Shown: positions 51,865 to 63,121 of the stretch, in pieces
Position numbering within the stretch: the stretch's first letter is position 1
How the letters are laid out: the number at the start of each line of letters is the position of its first letter
Source of the DNA: Calliopsis andreniformis
Lineage: Eukaryota > Arthropoda > Insecta > Hymenoptera > Andrenidae
Reading direction: 5' to 3'
Length of the DNA stretch: 64,000 nt
Assembly (NCBI RefSeq): GCF_051401765.1
Contig: NW_027480422.1
Coordinates: 19,486,001-19,550,000, forward strand
Made by a program: the position numbers and the translations under genes
The notes under the pieces: generated by a model
The model's database searches: none
Seen by the model: only the letters and a program-made list of their open reading frames with translations
What the model was told of the DNA's origin: nothing

Positions 51865-54850
51865 GTAAAAATGACCATTAGTTCCAAACTGGTTGCAATT
51901 ATTCCTGTTATACGATGGAAAAACTGTTGTATTTATATTATATTTTATGCTTCAGACGTTGACTTCTAAGGCCGTAGCTATTCGATGTGGTGGAGAAACG
52001 CCATAGACTCAAGCCTAGGTGGCCCGGAATGTAGAAATGACCATTACCTCCACACTGTTTGCAATTACTCTTTTTATACAATGGAAAAACTGTTGTATTT
52101 ATATAGTTTTTTATAGTTATGGCGTTGACTTCTAAGGCCGTAGCTATTCGATGTGGTGGAGCAATGCCCTAGAGTGAAGCCTCAGATGCCCGCAACGTAG
52201 AAATGACCATATCTTTCACACTGTTCGCAATTATTCCTGTTATACGATTGAAAAACTGCTGTACTTATATTGTATTTTACGCTTCTGGCGTTGACTTCTA
52301 AGGCTGCAGCTATTCGATGTGGTGGAGCAATGCCCTAGAGTGAAGCCTAGGATGCCCGGAACGTAGAAATGACCATACCTTTCACACTGGTTGCAATTAT
52401 CCCTGTTATACGAAGGAAAAGCTGTTGTATTTGTATTGTATTACATGCTTCTGGCGTAGACTTCTTAGGCCCTAACTATTCGATCTGGTGGAACGACGCC
52501 CTAGAGTGAAGCCTAGGTTGCCCGGGACGTAGAAATGACCATCACCTTCACTCTGGTTGCATATATTCCTGTTATACAAGGGAAAAACTGTTGTATTTAT
52601 ATTGTATTTTATGCTTCTGGCGTTGACTTCCTAGGCTCTAACTATTCCATCTGGTGGAGTTACGCCCTAGAGTGAAGCCTAGGTTGCCCGGATTGTAGAA
52701 ATGACCATCACTTTCACACTGGTTGCAATTATTCTTGCTATACGATGGAAAAACTGTTGTATTTATTATGTATTTTATGCCTCTGCCGTTGGCTCCTAAG
52801 GCCGTAGCTATTCGATGTGGTGGAGCAACGCCCTAGAGTGAAGCCTAGGTTGCCCGTATCGTAGAAATGACCATATCTTTCACACTGGTTGCAATTATTC
52901 CTGTTATACGATGGAAAAACTGTTGTATTTCTATTGTATTTTATGCTTCTGGCGTTGACTTCTTAGGCCCTAACTATTCGATCTGGTGAAGCAACGCCCT
53001 AGAGAGAAGCCTATGTTGCCCGGAAAGTAGAAATGACCGTAACTATCAGACTGGTTGCAATTATTCGTTTTATACGATGGAAAGACTGTTGTATTTATAT
53101 TGTATTTTATAGTTATGGCGTTGTCTTCCAGGGACGTAGCTATTCGATGTGGTTGAGCAACGCCCTAGAGTAAAGCCTAGGCTGCCCGGAACGTAGAAAT
53201 GACCATAGTTTTCATACTGGTTGCAATTATTCGTTTTATACGATGGAAAAACTGTTGTATTTATTTTGTATTTGGTGCTCCTGGCGTTGACTTCTTAGGC
53301 CCTATCTATTGGATCTGGTGGACCAACGCCCTAGAGGGAAGCGTAGGTTGCCCGGAATGTAGAAATGACCATCACTTTCACACTGGTTGCAATTATTCTT
53401 GTTATACGATGGAAAAACTGTTGTATTTATTTTGTATTTTATGCCTCTGGCGTTGAGTCCTAAGGCCGTAGCTTTCGATGTGGTGGAGCAACGCCCTAGG
53501 GTGAAGCCTAGGTTGCCCGGAACGTAGAAATGACCATAAGTATCAGACTGGTTGCAATTATTCCAGTTATACGATGGAAAAACTGTTGTATTTATATTGT
53601 ATTTTATGCTTCTGGTGTAAACTTCTTAGGCCCTAGCTATTCGATCTGGAGGAACAACGCCCTAGAGTGAAGCCTAGGTTGCCCGGAACGTAGAAATGAC
53701 CATCACTTTCACACTGGTTGCAATTATTCTTGTTATACGATGGAAAAACTGTTGTATTTATTTTGTATTTTATGCCTCTGTCGTTGACTCCTAAGGCCGT
53801 AGCTATTCGATGTGGTGGAGCAACGCCCTAGAGTGAAGCCTAGGTTGCCCGGAACGTAGAAATGACCATCACTTTCACACTGGTTGCAATTATTCTTGTT
53901 ATACGATGGAAAAACTGTTGTATTTATTTTGTATTTTATGCCTCTGGCGCTGACTCCTAAGGCCGTAGCTTTCGATGTGGTGGAGCAACGCCCTAGGGTG
54001 AAGCCTAGGTTGCCCGTATCGTAGAAATGACCATATCTTTCACACTGGTTGCAATTATTCCTGTTATACGATGGAAAAACTGTTGTATTTCTATTGTATT
54101 TTATGCTTCTGGCGTTGACATCTTAGGCCCTAACTATTCGATCTGGTGAAGCAACGCCCTAGAGAGAAGCCTAGGATGCCCGGAACGTAGAAATGACCGT
54201 AACTATCAGACTGGTTGCAATTATTCGTTTTATACGATGGAAAGACTGTTGTATTTATATTGTATTTTATAGTTATGGCGTTGTCTTCCAGGGACGTAGC
54301 TATTCGATGTGGTTGAGCAACGCCCTAGAGTGAAGCCTAGGTTGCCCGGAACGTAGAAATGACCATAGTTTTCATACTGGTTGCAATTATTCGTTTTAAA
54401 CGATGGAAAAACTGTTGTATTTATTTTGTATTTGGTGCTCCTGGCGTTGACTTCTTAGGCCCTAGCTATTGGATCTGGTGGACCAACGCCCTAGAGTGAA
54501 GCCTAGGTCGCCAGAAACGTAGAAATGACCATTACTTTCACACTGGTTGCAATTATTCATGTTATACGATGGAAAAACTGTTGTATCTATTATGTATTTT
54601 ATGCTTCTGGCGTTGACTTCTTAGGTCCTAACTATTGGATCTGGTGGAGCAACGCCCTAGAGTGAAGCCTAGGTTGCCCGGGACGTAGAAATGACCATCA
54701 CCTTCACTCTGGTTGCAATTATTCCTGTTATACGATGGAAAAACTGTTGTATTTATATTATATTTTATGCTTCAGGCGTTGACTTCTAAGGCCGTACATA
54801 TTCGATGTGGTGGAGCAACGCCCTAGAGTGAAGCCTAGGTTGCCCGGAAC
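51865..54850 (+). repeat. HOR unit 2 (18 monomers, 2,986 bp)
   Basis: Full-length unit. Against unit 3 I noticed only about six to eight substitutions (for example GATTGTAG/GAATGTAG near 52691, CCCGGAATG/CCTCGAATG near 53352, CTCTGG/CTGTGG near 53943, TTCGATC/TTCAATC near 54139) and no indel. Confidence 0.93.
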
Positions 54851-56675
54851 GTAAAAATGACCATTAGTTCCAAACTGGTTGCAATTATTCCTGTTATACG
54901 ATGGAAAAACTGTTGTATTTATATTATATTTTATGCTTCAGACGTTGACTTCTAAGGCCGTAGCTATTCGATGTGGTGGAGAAACGCCATAGACTCAAGC
55001 CTAGGTGGCCCGGAATGTAGAAATGACCATTACCTCCACACTGTTTGCAATTACTCTTTTTATACAATGGAAAAACTGTTGTATTTATATAGTTTTTTAT
55101 AGTTATGGCGTTGACTTCTAAGGCCGTAGCTATTCGATGTGGTGGAGCAATGCCCTAGAGTGAAGCCTCAGATGCCCGCAACGTAGAAATGACCATATCT
55201 TTCACACTGTTCGCAATTATTCCTGTTATACGATTGAAAAACTGCTGTACTTATATTGTATTTTACGCTTCTGGCGTTGACTTCTAAGGCTGCAGCTATT
55301 CGATGTGGTGGAGCAATGCCCTAGAGTGAAGCCTAGGATGCCCGGAACGTAGAAATGACCATACCTTTCACACTGGTTGCAATTATCCCTGTTATACGAA
55401 GGAAAAGCTGTTGTATTTGTATTGTATTACATGCTTCTGGCGTAGAATTCTTAGGCCCTAACTATTCGATCTGGTGGAACGACGCCCTAGAGTGAAGCCT
55501 AGGTTGCCCGGGACGTAGAAATGACCATCACCTTCACTCTGGTTGCATATATTCCTGTTATACAAGGGAAAAACTGTTGTATTTATATTGTATTTTATGC
55601 TTCTGGCGTTGACTTCCTAGGCTCTAACTATTCCATCTGGTGGAGTTACGCCCTAGAGTGAAGCCTAGGTTGCCCGGAATGTAGAAATGACCATCACTTT
55701 CACACTGGTTGCAATTATTCTTGCTATACGATGGAAAAACTGTTGTATTTATTATGTATTTTATGCCTCTGCCGTTGGCTCCTAAGGCCGTAGCTATTCG
55801 ATGTGGTGGAGCAACGCCCTAGAGTGAAGCCTAGGTTGCCCGTATCGTAGAAATGACCATATCTTTCACACTGGTTGCAATTATTCCTGTTATACGATGG
55901 AAAAACTGTTGTATTTCTATTGTATTTTATGCTTCTGGCGTTGACTTCTTAGGCCCTAACTATTCGATCTGGTGAAGCAACGCCCTAGAGAGAAGCCTAT
56001 GTTGCCCGGAAAGTAGAAATGACCGTAACTATCAGACTGGTTGCAATTATTCGTTTTATACGATGGAAAGACTGTTGTATTTATATTGTATTTTATAGTT
56101 ATGGCGTTGTCTTCCAGGGACGTAGCTATTCGATGTGGTTGAGCAACGCCCTAGAGTAAAGCCTAGGCTGCCCGGAACGTAGAAATGACCATAGTTTTCA
56201 TACTGGTTGCAATTATTCGTTTTATACGATGGAAAAACTGTTGTATTTATTTTGTATTTGGTGCTCCTGGCGTTGACTTCTTAGGCCCTATCTATTGGAT
56301 CTGGTGGACCAACGCCCTAGAGGGAAGCGTAGGTTGCCTCGAATGTAGAAATGACCATCACTTTCACACTGGTTGCAATTATTCTTGTTATACGATGGAA
56401 AAACTGTTGTATTTATTTTGTATTTTATGCCTCTGGCGTTGAGTCCTAAGGCCGTAGCTTTCGATGTGGTGGAGCAACGCCCTAGGGTGAAGCCTAGGTT
56501 GCCCGGAACGTAGAAATGACCATAAGTATCAGACTGGTTGCAATTATTCCAGTTATACGATGGAAAAACTGTTGTATTTATATTGTATTTTATGCTTCTG
56601 GTGTAAACTTCTTAGGCCCTAGCTATTCGATCTGGAGGAACAACGCCCTAGAGTGAAGCCTAGGTTGCCCGGAAC

Positions 56676-56841
56676 GTAGAAATGACCATCACTTTCACAC
56701 TGGTTGCAATTATTCTTGTTATACGATGGAAAAACTGTTGTATTTATTTTGTATTTTATGCCTCTGTCGTTGACTCCTAAGGCCGTAGCTATTCGATGTG
56801 GTGGAGCAACGCCCTAGAGTGAAGCCTAGGTTGCCCGGAAC
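56676..56841 (+). repeat. Reference monomer (166 bp) showing the internal layout
   Basis: This monomer is close to the majority sequence and is used here to describe the unit, counting from GTAG as base 1. Bases 1-12 are the anchor GTAGAAATGACC. Bases 21-52 hold CACACTGGTTGCAATTATTC followed by TGTTATACGATG, among the most constant parts. Bases 51-85 are AT-rich, with an A5 tract and two TTGTATTT copies (63-70 and 74-81 in the consensus; the second is TTGTATTT here too). Bases 86-135 carry the main subfamily variation (TTCTAAGG, TTCTTAGG, GAATTC or TTCAAAG types, then TCGATCTGG or TCGATGTGG). Bases 136-166 are GC-rich and contain CCTAG, an 8-base gap and CTAGG, then GCCCGGAAC. The consensus has about 70 G+C in 166 (42%) and six CpG sites. 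Confidence 0.9.
56813..56830. other. Dyad symmetry CCTAG-N8-CTAGG, present in most monomers
   Basis: In the reference monomer, CCTAG at 56813-56817 and CTAGG at 56826-56830 are inverted copies separated by AGTGAAGC, so a single strand could form a 5-bp stem with an 8-base loop. The right arm lies inside the AvrII palindrome CCTAGG. The element occurs at the same place in most monomers across the window, although variants such as CCTGGAG, CCCAAGAG and CTCTAGAG weaken the left arm, especially in the 12-36 kb island. A five-base stem is short. Its meaning, if any, would come from being repeated hundreds of times. Confidence 0.6.
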
Positions 56842-57836
56842 GTAGAAATGACCATCACTTTCACACTGGTTGCAATTATTCTTGTTATACGATGGAAAAA
56901 CTGTTGTATTTATTTTGTATTTTATGCCTGTGGCGCTGACTCCTAAGGCCGTAGCTTTCGATGTGGTGGAGCAACGCCCTAGGGTGAAGCCTAGGTTGCC
57001 CGTATCGTAGAAATGACCATATCTTTCACACTGGTTGCAATTATTCCTGTTATACGATGGAAAAACTGTTGTATTTCTATTGTATTTTATGCTTCTGGCG
57101 TTGACATCTTAGGCCCTAACTATTCAATCTGGTGAAGCAACGCCCTAGAGAGAAGCCTAGGATGCCCGGAACGTAGAAATGACCGTAACTATCAGACTGG
57201 TTGCAATTATTCGTTTTATACGATGGAAAGACTGTTGTATTTATATTGTATTTTATAGTTATGGCGTTGTCTTCCAGGGACGTAGCTATTCGATGTGGTT
57301 GAGCAACGCCCTAGAGTGAAGCCTAGGTTGCCCGGAACGTAGAAATGACCATAGTTTTCATACTGGTTGCAATTATTCGTTTTAAACGATGGAAAAACTG
57401 TTGTATTTATTTTGTATTTGGTGCTCCTGGCGTTGACTTCTTAGGCCCTAGCTATTGGATCTGGTGGACCAACGCCCTAGAGTGAAGCCTAGGTCGCCAG
57501 AAACGTAGAAATGACCATTACTTTCACACTGGTTGCAATTATTCATGTTATACGATGGAAAAACTGTTGTATCTATTATGTATTTTATGCTTCTGGCGTT
57601 GACTTCTTAGGTCCTAACTATTGGATCTGGTGGAGCAACGCCCTAGAGTGAAGCCTAGGTTGCCCGGGACGTAGAAATGACCATCACCTTCACTCTGGTT
57701 GCAATTATTCCTGTTATACGATGGAAAAACTGTTGTATTTATATTATATTTTATGCTTCAGGCGTTGACTTCTAAGGCCGTACATATTCGATGTGGTGGA
57801 GCAACGCCCTAGAGTGAAGCCTAGGTTGCCCGGAAC

Positions 57837-58320
57837 GTAAAAATGACCATTAGTTCCAAACTGGTTGCAATTATTCCTGTTATACGATGGAAAAACTGTT
57901 GTATTTATATTATATTTTATGCTTCAGACGTTGACTTCTAAGGCCGTAGCTATTCGATGTGGTGGAGAAACGCCATAGACTCAAGCCTAGGTGGCCCGGA
58001 ATGTAGAAATGACCATTACCTCCACACTGTTTGCAATTACTCTTTTTATACAATGGAAAAACTGTTGTATTTATATAGTTTTTTATAGTTATGGCGTTGA
58101 CTTCTAAGGCCGTAGCTATTCGATGTGGTGGAGCAATGCCCTAGAGTGAAGCCTCAGATGCCCGCAACGTAGAAATGACCATATCTTTCACACTGTTCGC
58201 AATTATTCCTGTTATACGATTGAAAAACTGCTGTACTTATATTGTATTTTACGCTTCTGGCGTTGACTTCTAAGGCTGCAGCTATTCGATGTGGTGGAGC
58301 AATGCCCTAGAGTGAAGCCT
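57837..58320 (+). repeat. HOR unit 4, partial, continuing into Q2
   Basis: Starts like units 1-3. From about 58321 it can be aligned equally to the HOR and to Q1 (41729 onward), because both contain these monomers. After about 58830 (GTAGAAATTACC) only the Q alignment holds. Confidence 0.88.
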
Positions 58321-61300
58321 AGGATGCCCGGAACGTAGAAATGACCATACCTTTCACACTGGTTGCAATTATCCCTGTTATACGAAGGAAAAGCTGTTGT
58401 ATCTGTATTGTATTACATGCTTCTGGCGTAGACTTCTTAGGCCCTAACTATTCGATCTGGTGGAGCGACGCCCTAGAGTGAAGCCTAGGTTGCCCGGGAC
58501 GTAGAAATGACCATCACCTTCACTCTGGTTGCATATATTCCTGTTATACAAGGGAAAAACTGTTGTATTTATATTGTATTTTATGCTTCTGGCGTTGACT
58601 TCCTAGGCTCTAACTATTCCATCTGGTGGAGTTACGCCCTAGAGTGAAGCCTAGGTTGCCCGGAATGTAGAAATGACCATCACTTTCACACTGGTTGCAA
58701 TTATTCTTGCTATACGATGGAAAAACTGTTGTATTTATTATGTATTTTATGCCTCTGCCGTTGGCTCCTAAGGCCGTAGCTATTCGATGTGGTGGAGCAA
58801 CGCCCTAGGGTGAAGCCTAGGTTGCCCGGAACGTAGAAATTACCATTACTTCCACACTGTTTGCAATTATTCATTTTATACAATGGAAAAACTGTTGTAT
58901 TTATATTGTATTTTATAGCTATGGCGTTGACTTCTTAGGCCCTAACTATTCGATCTGGTGGAGCAACGCCCTAGAGAGAAGCCTATATTGCCCGGAACGT
59001 AGAAGTGACCATTACCTTCTGGCTTGATGCAATTATTCCTGTTATACGTTGAAAAAACTGCTGTATTTTTATTGTGTTTTATGCGTCTGGAATTGTTTTC
59101 GAAGGCCCTAACTATTGGATGTGGTGGAGCAACGCCCTAGAGCGTAACCTAGGTTGCCCGGAACGTAGAAATGATCATTACTTTCACACTGGTTGCAATT
59201 ATTCCTGTTATACGATGGACAAACTGTTGGATTTTTATTGTACGTTATGCTTCTGGCGTTGACTTCTTAGGCCCTAGCTATTGGATCTGGTGGAGCAACG
59301 CCTAGAGTGAAGCCTAGGTTGCCCGGAACGTAGAAATGACCATAACCTTCATACTGATTGCAATTATTCGTTTTATACGATGGAAAAACTGTTGTACTGA
59401 TATTGCATGTTATGCCTCTGGCGCTGGCTCCTAAGGCCGTAGCTATTCGATGTCGTGGAGCAGCGCCCTATCGTGAAGCCTAGGTTGCCCGGAACGTAGA
59501 AATAACCATTACTTCCACACTGTTTGCTATTACTCATTTTATACAATGGAAAAACTGTTGTATTTATATTGTATTTTATAGTTATGGCGTTGACTTCTAA
59601 GGCCGTAACTACTCGATGTGGTGGAGCAATGCCCTAGAGTGAAGCCTAGGTTGCCCGGAACGTAGAAATGACCATACCTTTCACCCTGGTTGCAATTATT
59701 TCTGTTATACGATGGAAAAACTGTTGCATCTATTTTGTATTTTATGCTTCTGGCATTGACTTGTAAGGCCCTAACTATTCGATGTGGTGGAGCAACGCCC
59801 TAGAGTGAAGCCTAGGTTGCCCGGTACGTAGAAATGACCATAGCTTTCACAATGGTTGCAATTATTCCTGTTATACATGGGAAAAACTGTTGTATTTATA
59901 TTGTATTTTATGCTTCTGGCGTTGACTTCTTAGGCCCTAACTATTTGATCTGGTGGAGCAACGCCCTAGAGGGAAGCCTAGGTTGCCCGGAATGTAGAAA
60001 TGACCATAACTTTCACACTGGTTGCAATTATTCTTGTTATACGATGGAAAAACTGTTGTATTTATTTTGTATTTTATGCCTCTGGCGTTGAGTCCTAAGG
60101 CCGTAGCTTTCGATGTGGTGGAGCAACGCCCTAGAGTGAAGCCTAGGATGCCCGGAACGTAGAAATGACCATCACTTTCACACTGGTTGCAATTATTCCT
60201 GGTATACGATGGAAAAACTGTTGTATCTATTTTGTATTTTATGCTTCTGGCGTTGACTTCTTAGGTCCTAACTATTGGATCTGGTGGAGCAACGCCCTCT
60301 GATGAAGCCGAGGTTGCACGGAACGTAGAAATGCCCATTACTTTCTCACTGGTTGTAATTATTCCTGATATACGATGGAATAACTGTTGTATTTTTATTT
60401 TATTTTGTGCTTCTGGCGTTGACTTCTAAGGCCCTAGCTATTCGATCTGGTGGAGCAACGCTCTGGAGTGAAGCCTAGGTTGCCTGGAACGTAAAAATGA
60501 CCATTACTTTCACACTGGTCGCGATTATTCCTGTTATATGACGGAAAAGCTGCTGTATCTATTTTGTATTTTATGCTTCTGGCGTTGACTTCTTAGGTCC
60601 TAACTATTGGATCTGGTGGAGCAACGCCCTAGGGTGAAGCCTAGGTTGCCCGGAACGTAGAAATGACCATAGTTTTCATACTGGTTGCAATTATTCGTTT
60701 TATAACGTGGAAAAACAGTTGTCTTTATATTGTATTTTATGAGTCGGGAGTTGTTTTCTAAAGCCCTAACTATTCGACCTGGTGGACCAACGCCGTAGAG
60801 TGAAGCCTAGGTTGCACGGAACGTAGAAATGCCCATTACTTTCACACTGGTTCTAATTATTCCTGTTATACGATGGAATAACTGTTGTATTTTTATTTTA
60901 TTTTGTGCTTCTGGCGTTGACTTCTAAGGCCCGAGCTATTCGATCTGGTGGAGCAACGCTATAGAGTGAAGCCTATGTTGCCCGGAACTTAGAAATGACC
61001 ATCACCTTCACACTGGTTGCAATTATTCCTGTTATACGATGGAATAACTGCTCTATTTTTATTTTATTTTATGCTTCTGGCGTTGACTTCTAAGGCCCTA
61101 GCTATTCGATCTGGTGGAGCAACCCCCTAGGGTGAAGACTAGGTTACCCGGAACGTCGAAATGACCCTAACTTTCATACTGGTTGCAATTATTCGTTCTA
61201 TACGATGGAAAAACTGTTGTATTTATATTGTATTTTATGCTTCTGGCGTTGACTTCTTAGGCCCTAACTATTCTATCTGGTGGAGCAACGCCCTAGGGTG

Positions 61301-63121
61301 AAGCCTAGGTTACCCGGAACGTCGAAATGACCCTAACTTTCATACTGGTTGCAATTATTCGTTCTATACGACGGAAAAACTGTTGTATTTATACTCTATT
61401 TTATGCTTCAGGCGTTGACTTCTTAGGCCCAAACTATTCGCTCTGGTGGAACAACGCCCTAGAGTGATGCCTAGGTCGCCCGGATCGTTGTAATGACCAT
61501 TACTTGCACACTGGTTGCAATTTTTCGTTTTATACGATGGAAAAACTGTTGTATTTATTTTGTATTTGGTGCTCCTGGCGTTGACTTCTTAGGCCCTAAC
61601 TGTTGAACCTGGTGGACCAACGCCCTAGCGTGAAGCCTAGGTTGCCCGGAACGTAGAAATGACCATAACATTCATACTGGTTGCAATTATTCATTTTATA
61701 CGATGGAAAAACTGTTGTACTTATATTATATTTTATGCTTCAGGCGTTGACTCCTAAGGCCGCAGCTATTCGATGTGGTGGAGCAACGACCTAGAGTGAA
61801 GGCTAGGTTGCCCGGAACGCAGAAAAGGCCATGCCTTTCACACTGGTTGCAATTATTCCTGTTATACGATGGAAAAACTGTTGTACTTATATTATATTTT
61901 ATGCTTCAGGCGTTGACTTCTAAGGCCGTAGCTATTCGATGTGGTGGAGCAACGCCCTAGAGCGAAGCCTAGGTTGCCCGGAAAGTAGAAATGGCCATTA
62001 CCTCCACACTGTTTGCAATTATTCATTTTATACAATGGAAAAGCTGTTGTATTTATATTGTTTTTTATAGTTATGGCGTTGACTCCTAACGCCGCAGCTA
62101 TTCGATGTGGTGGAGCAACGACCTAGAGTGAAGCCTAGGTTGCCCGGAACGCAGAAAAGACCATGCCTTTCACACTGTTTGCAATTATTCCTGTTATACG
62201 ATTGAAAAGCTGTTGTATTTATATTGTATTTTATGCTTCTGGCGTTGACTTCTAAGGCCGTAGCTGTTCGATGTGTTGGTGCAACTCTCTAGAGTGAAGC
62301 CTAGGTTGCCAGGAACGTAGATATGACCATATCTTTTACACTGTTTGCAATTATTCATGTTATGCGGTGGAAAAGCTTTTGTATTTATATTGTATTTACT
62401 GCTTCTGGCGTTGACTTCTAAGGCCATAGCTATTCGACGAGGTCGAGCAACGCCCTAGAGTGGAGCCTAGATTGCCCGGAACGTAGAAAAGACCATTACC
62501 ATCACTCGTGTTGCAATTCTTCCTGTTATACGGTGAAAAAACTGTTGTATTGTTAATGTATTTTATGCTCCAGGCGTTGACTTCTAAGGCCGTAGATATT
62601 CGATGGGGTGGAGCAACCTCCTGGAGTGAAGCCTAGGTTGCCCGGAACGTAGAAATGTCCATCACTTTCAACCTGGTTGCAATTATTCCCGTTATACGAT
62701 GGAAAAAATGTTCTATTTTTACTGTATTTTATGTTTCGGGCGTTGACTTCTAAGGTCCTAGCTATTCGATCTGGTGGAGCAACACCCTAGAGTGAAGCCT
62801 AGGTTGCCCGAAACGTAGATATGACCATAACATTTACACTGGTTGCAATTATTCGTTTTATACGACGGAAAGACTGTTGTATTTATTTTGTATTTTATGC
62901 TTCTGGCGTTGACTTCTATGGGCCTAACTCTTCGATCTGGTGGAGCAATGCCTCAGAGTTAAGTCTAGCATGCCCGAAACGTCGAAATGATCATTACTAT
63001 CACACCGGTTGCAATCATTCATGCTATACGATGGAAAAACTGCTGCATATTTATTGTATTTCCTGCTTCTGGCTTAGACTTCTAAGGTCCTAGCTATTCG
63101 ATCGGTTGAGGCAACGTCCAA
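58321..63121 (+). repeat. Super-repeat block Q, copy 2
   Basis: About 29 monomers (4,801 bp) matching Q1 with five monomers fewer in net. Chimeric monomers mark the losses: near 60992-61040 (joins 44400 and 44611), near 61139-61145 (joins 44712 and 45378 at CTAGGTT), and near 62200-62270 (joins 46275 and 46500). Confidence 0.92.
61155..61320 (+). repeat. Single-monomer tandem duplication in Q2
   Basis: The GTCGAAATGACCC monomer is present twice in a row (starting at 61155 and 61321), while Q1 has it once (about 45391). The first copy keeps TTATATTGTATTTT, the second has TTATACTCTATTTT. Confidence 0.75.

Larger units (their letters stand above)
54851..57836 (+). repeat. HOR unit 3 (18 monomers, 2,986 bp)
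   Basis: Full-length unit with the same order as unit 2. It carries private substitutions, including one that creates GAATTC at about 55445 (AGAATTC where other units have AGACTTC). Confidence 0.93.
48688..58320 (+). repeat. Super-repeat block R, copy 2, amplified as a 16/18/18-mer HOR
   Basis: About 58 monomers. The marker GTAAAAATGACCATTAG occurs at 49210, 51865, 54851 and 57837, giving unit lengths of 2,655, 2,986 and 2,986 bp (16, 18 and 18 monomers) plus a partial fourth unit running on into Q2. Marked variants such as TGGTGCTCCTGG, TTATGGCGTTGTC and GTATTACATGC recur at the same place in each unit. No gene. Confidence 0.93.

Noticed and set aside
2122..63093. Recurring open reading frames of 61-133 codons on both strands, many starting at the ATG of GTAGAAATGACC
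   Set aside because: The monomer length (166) is not a multiple of 3, so a reading frame moves through different frames in successive monomers and soon meets a stop. The same peptide recurs only because the DNA recurs. There is no conserved domain, no frame-preserving pattern of variation and no unique gene context.
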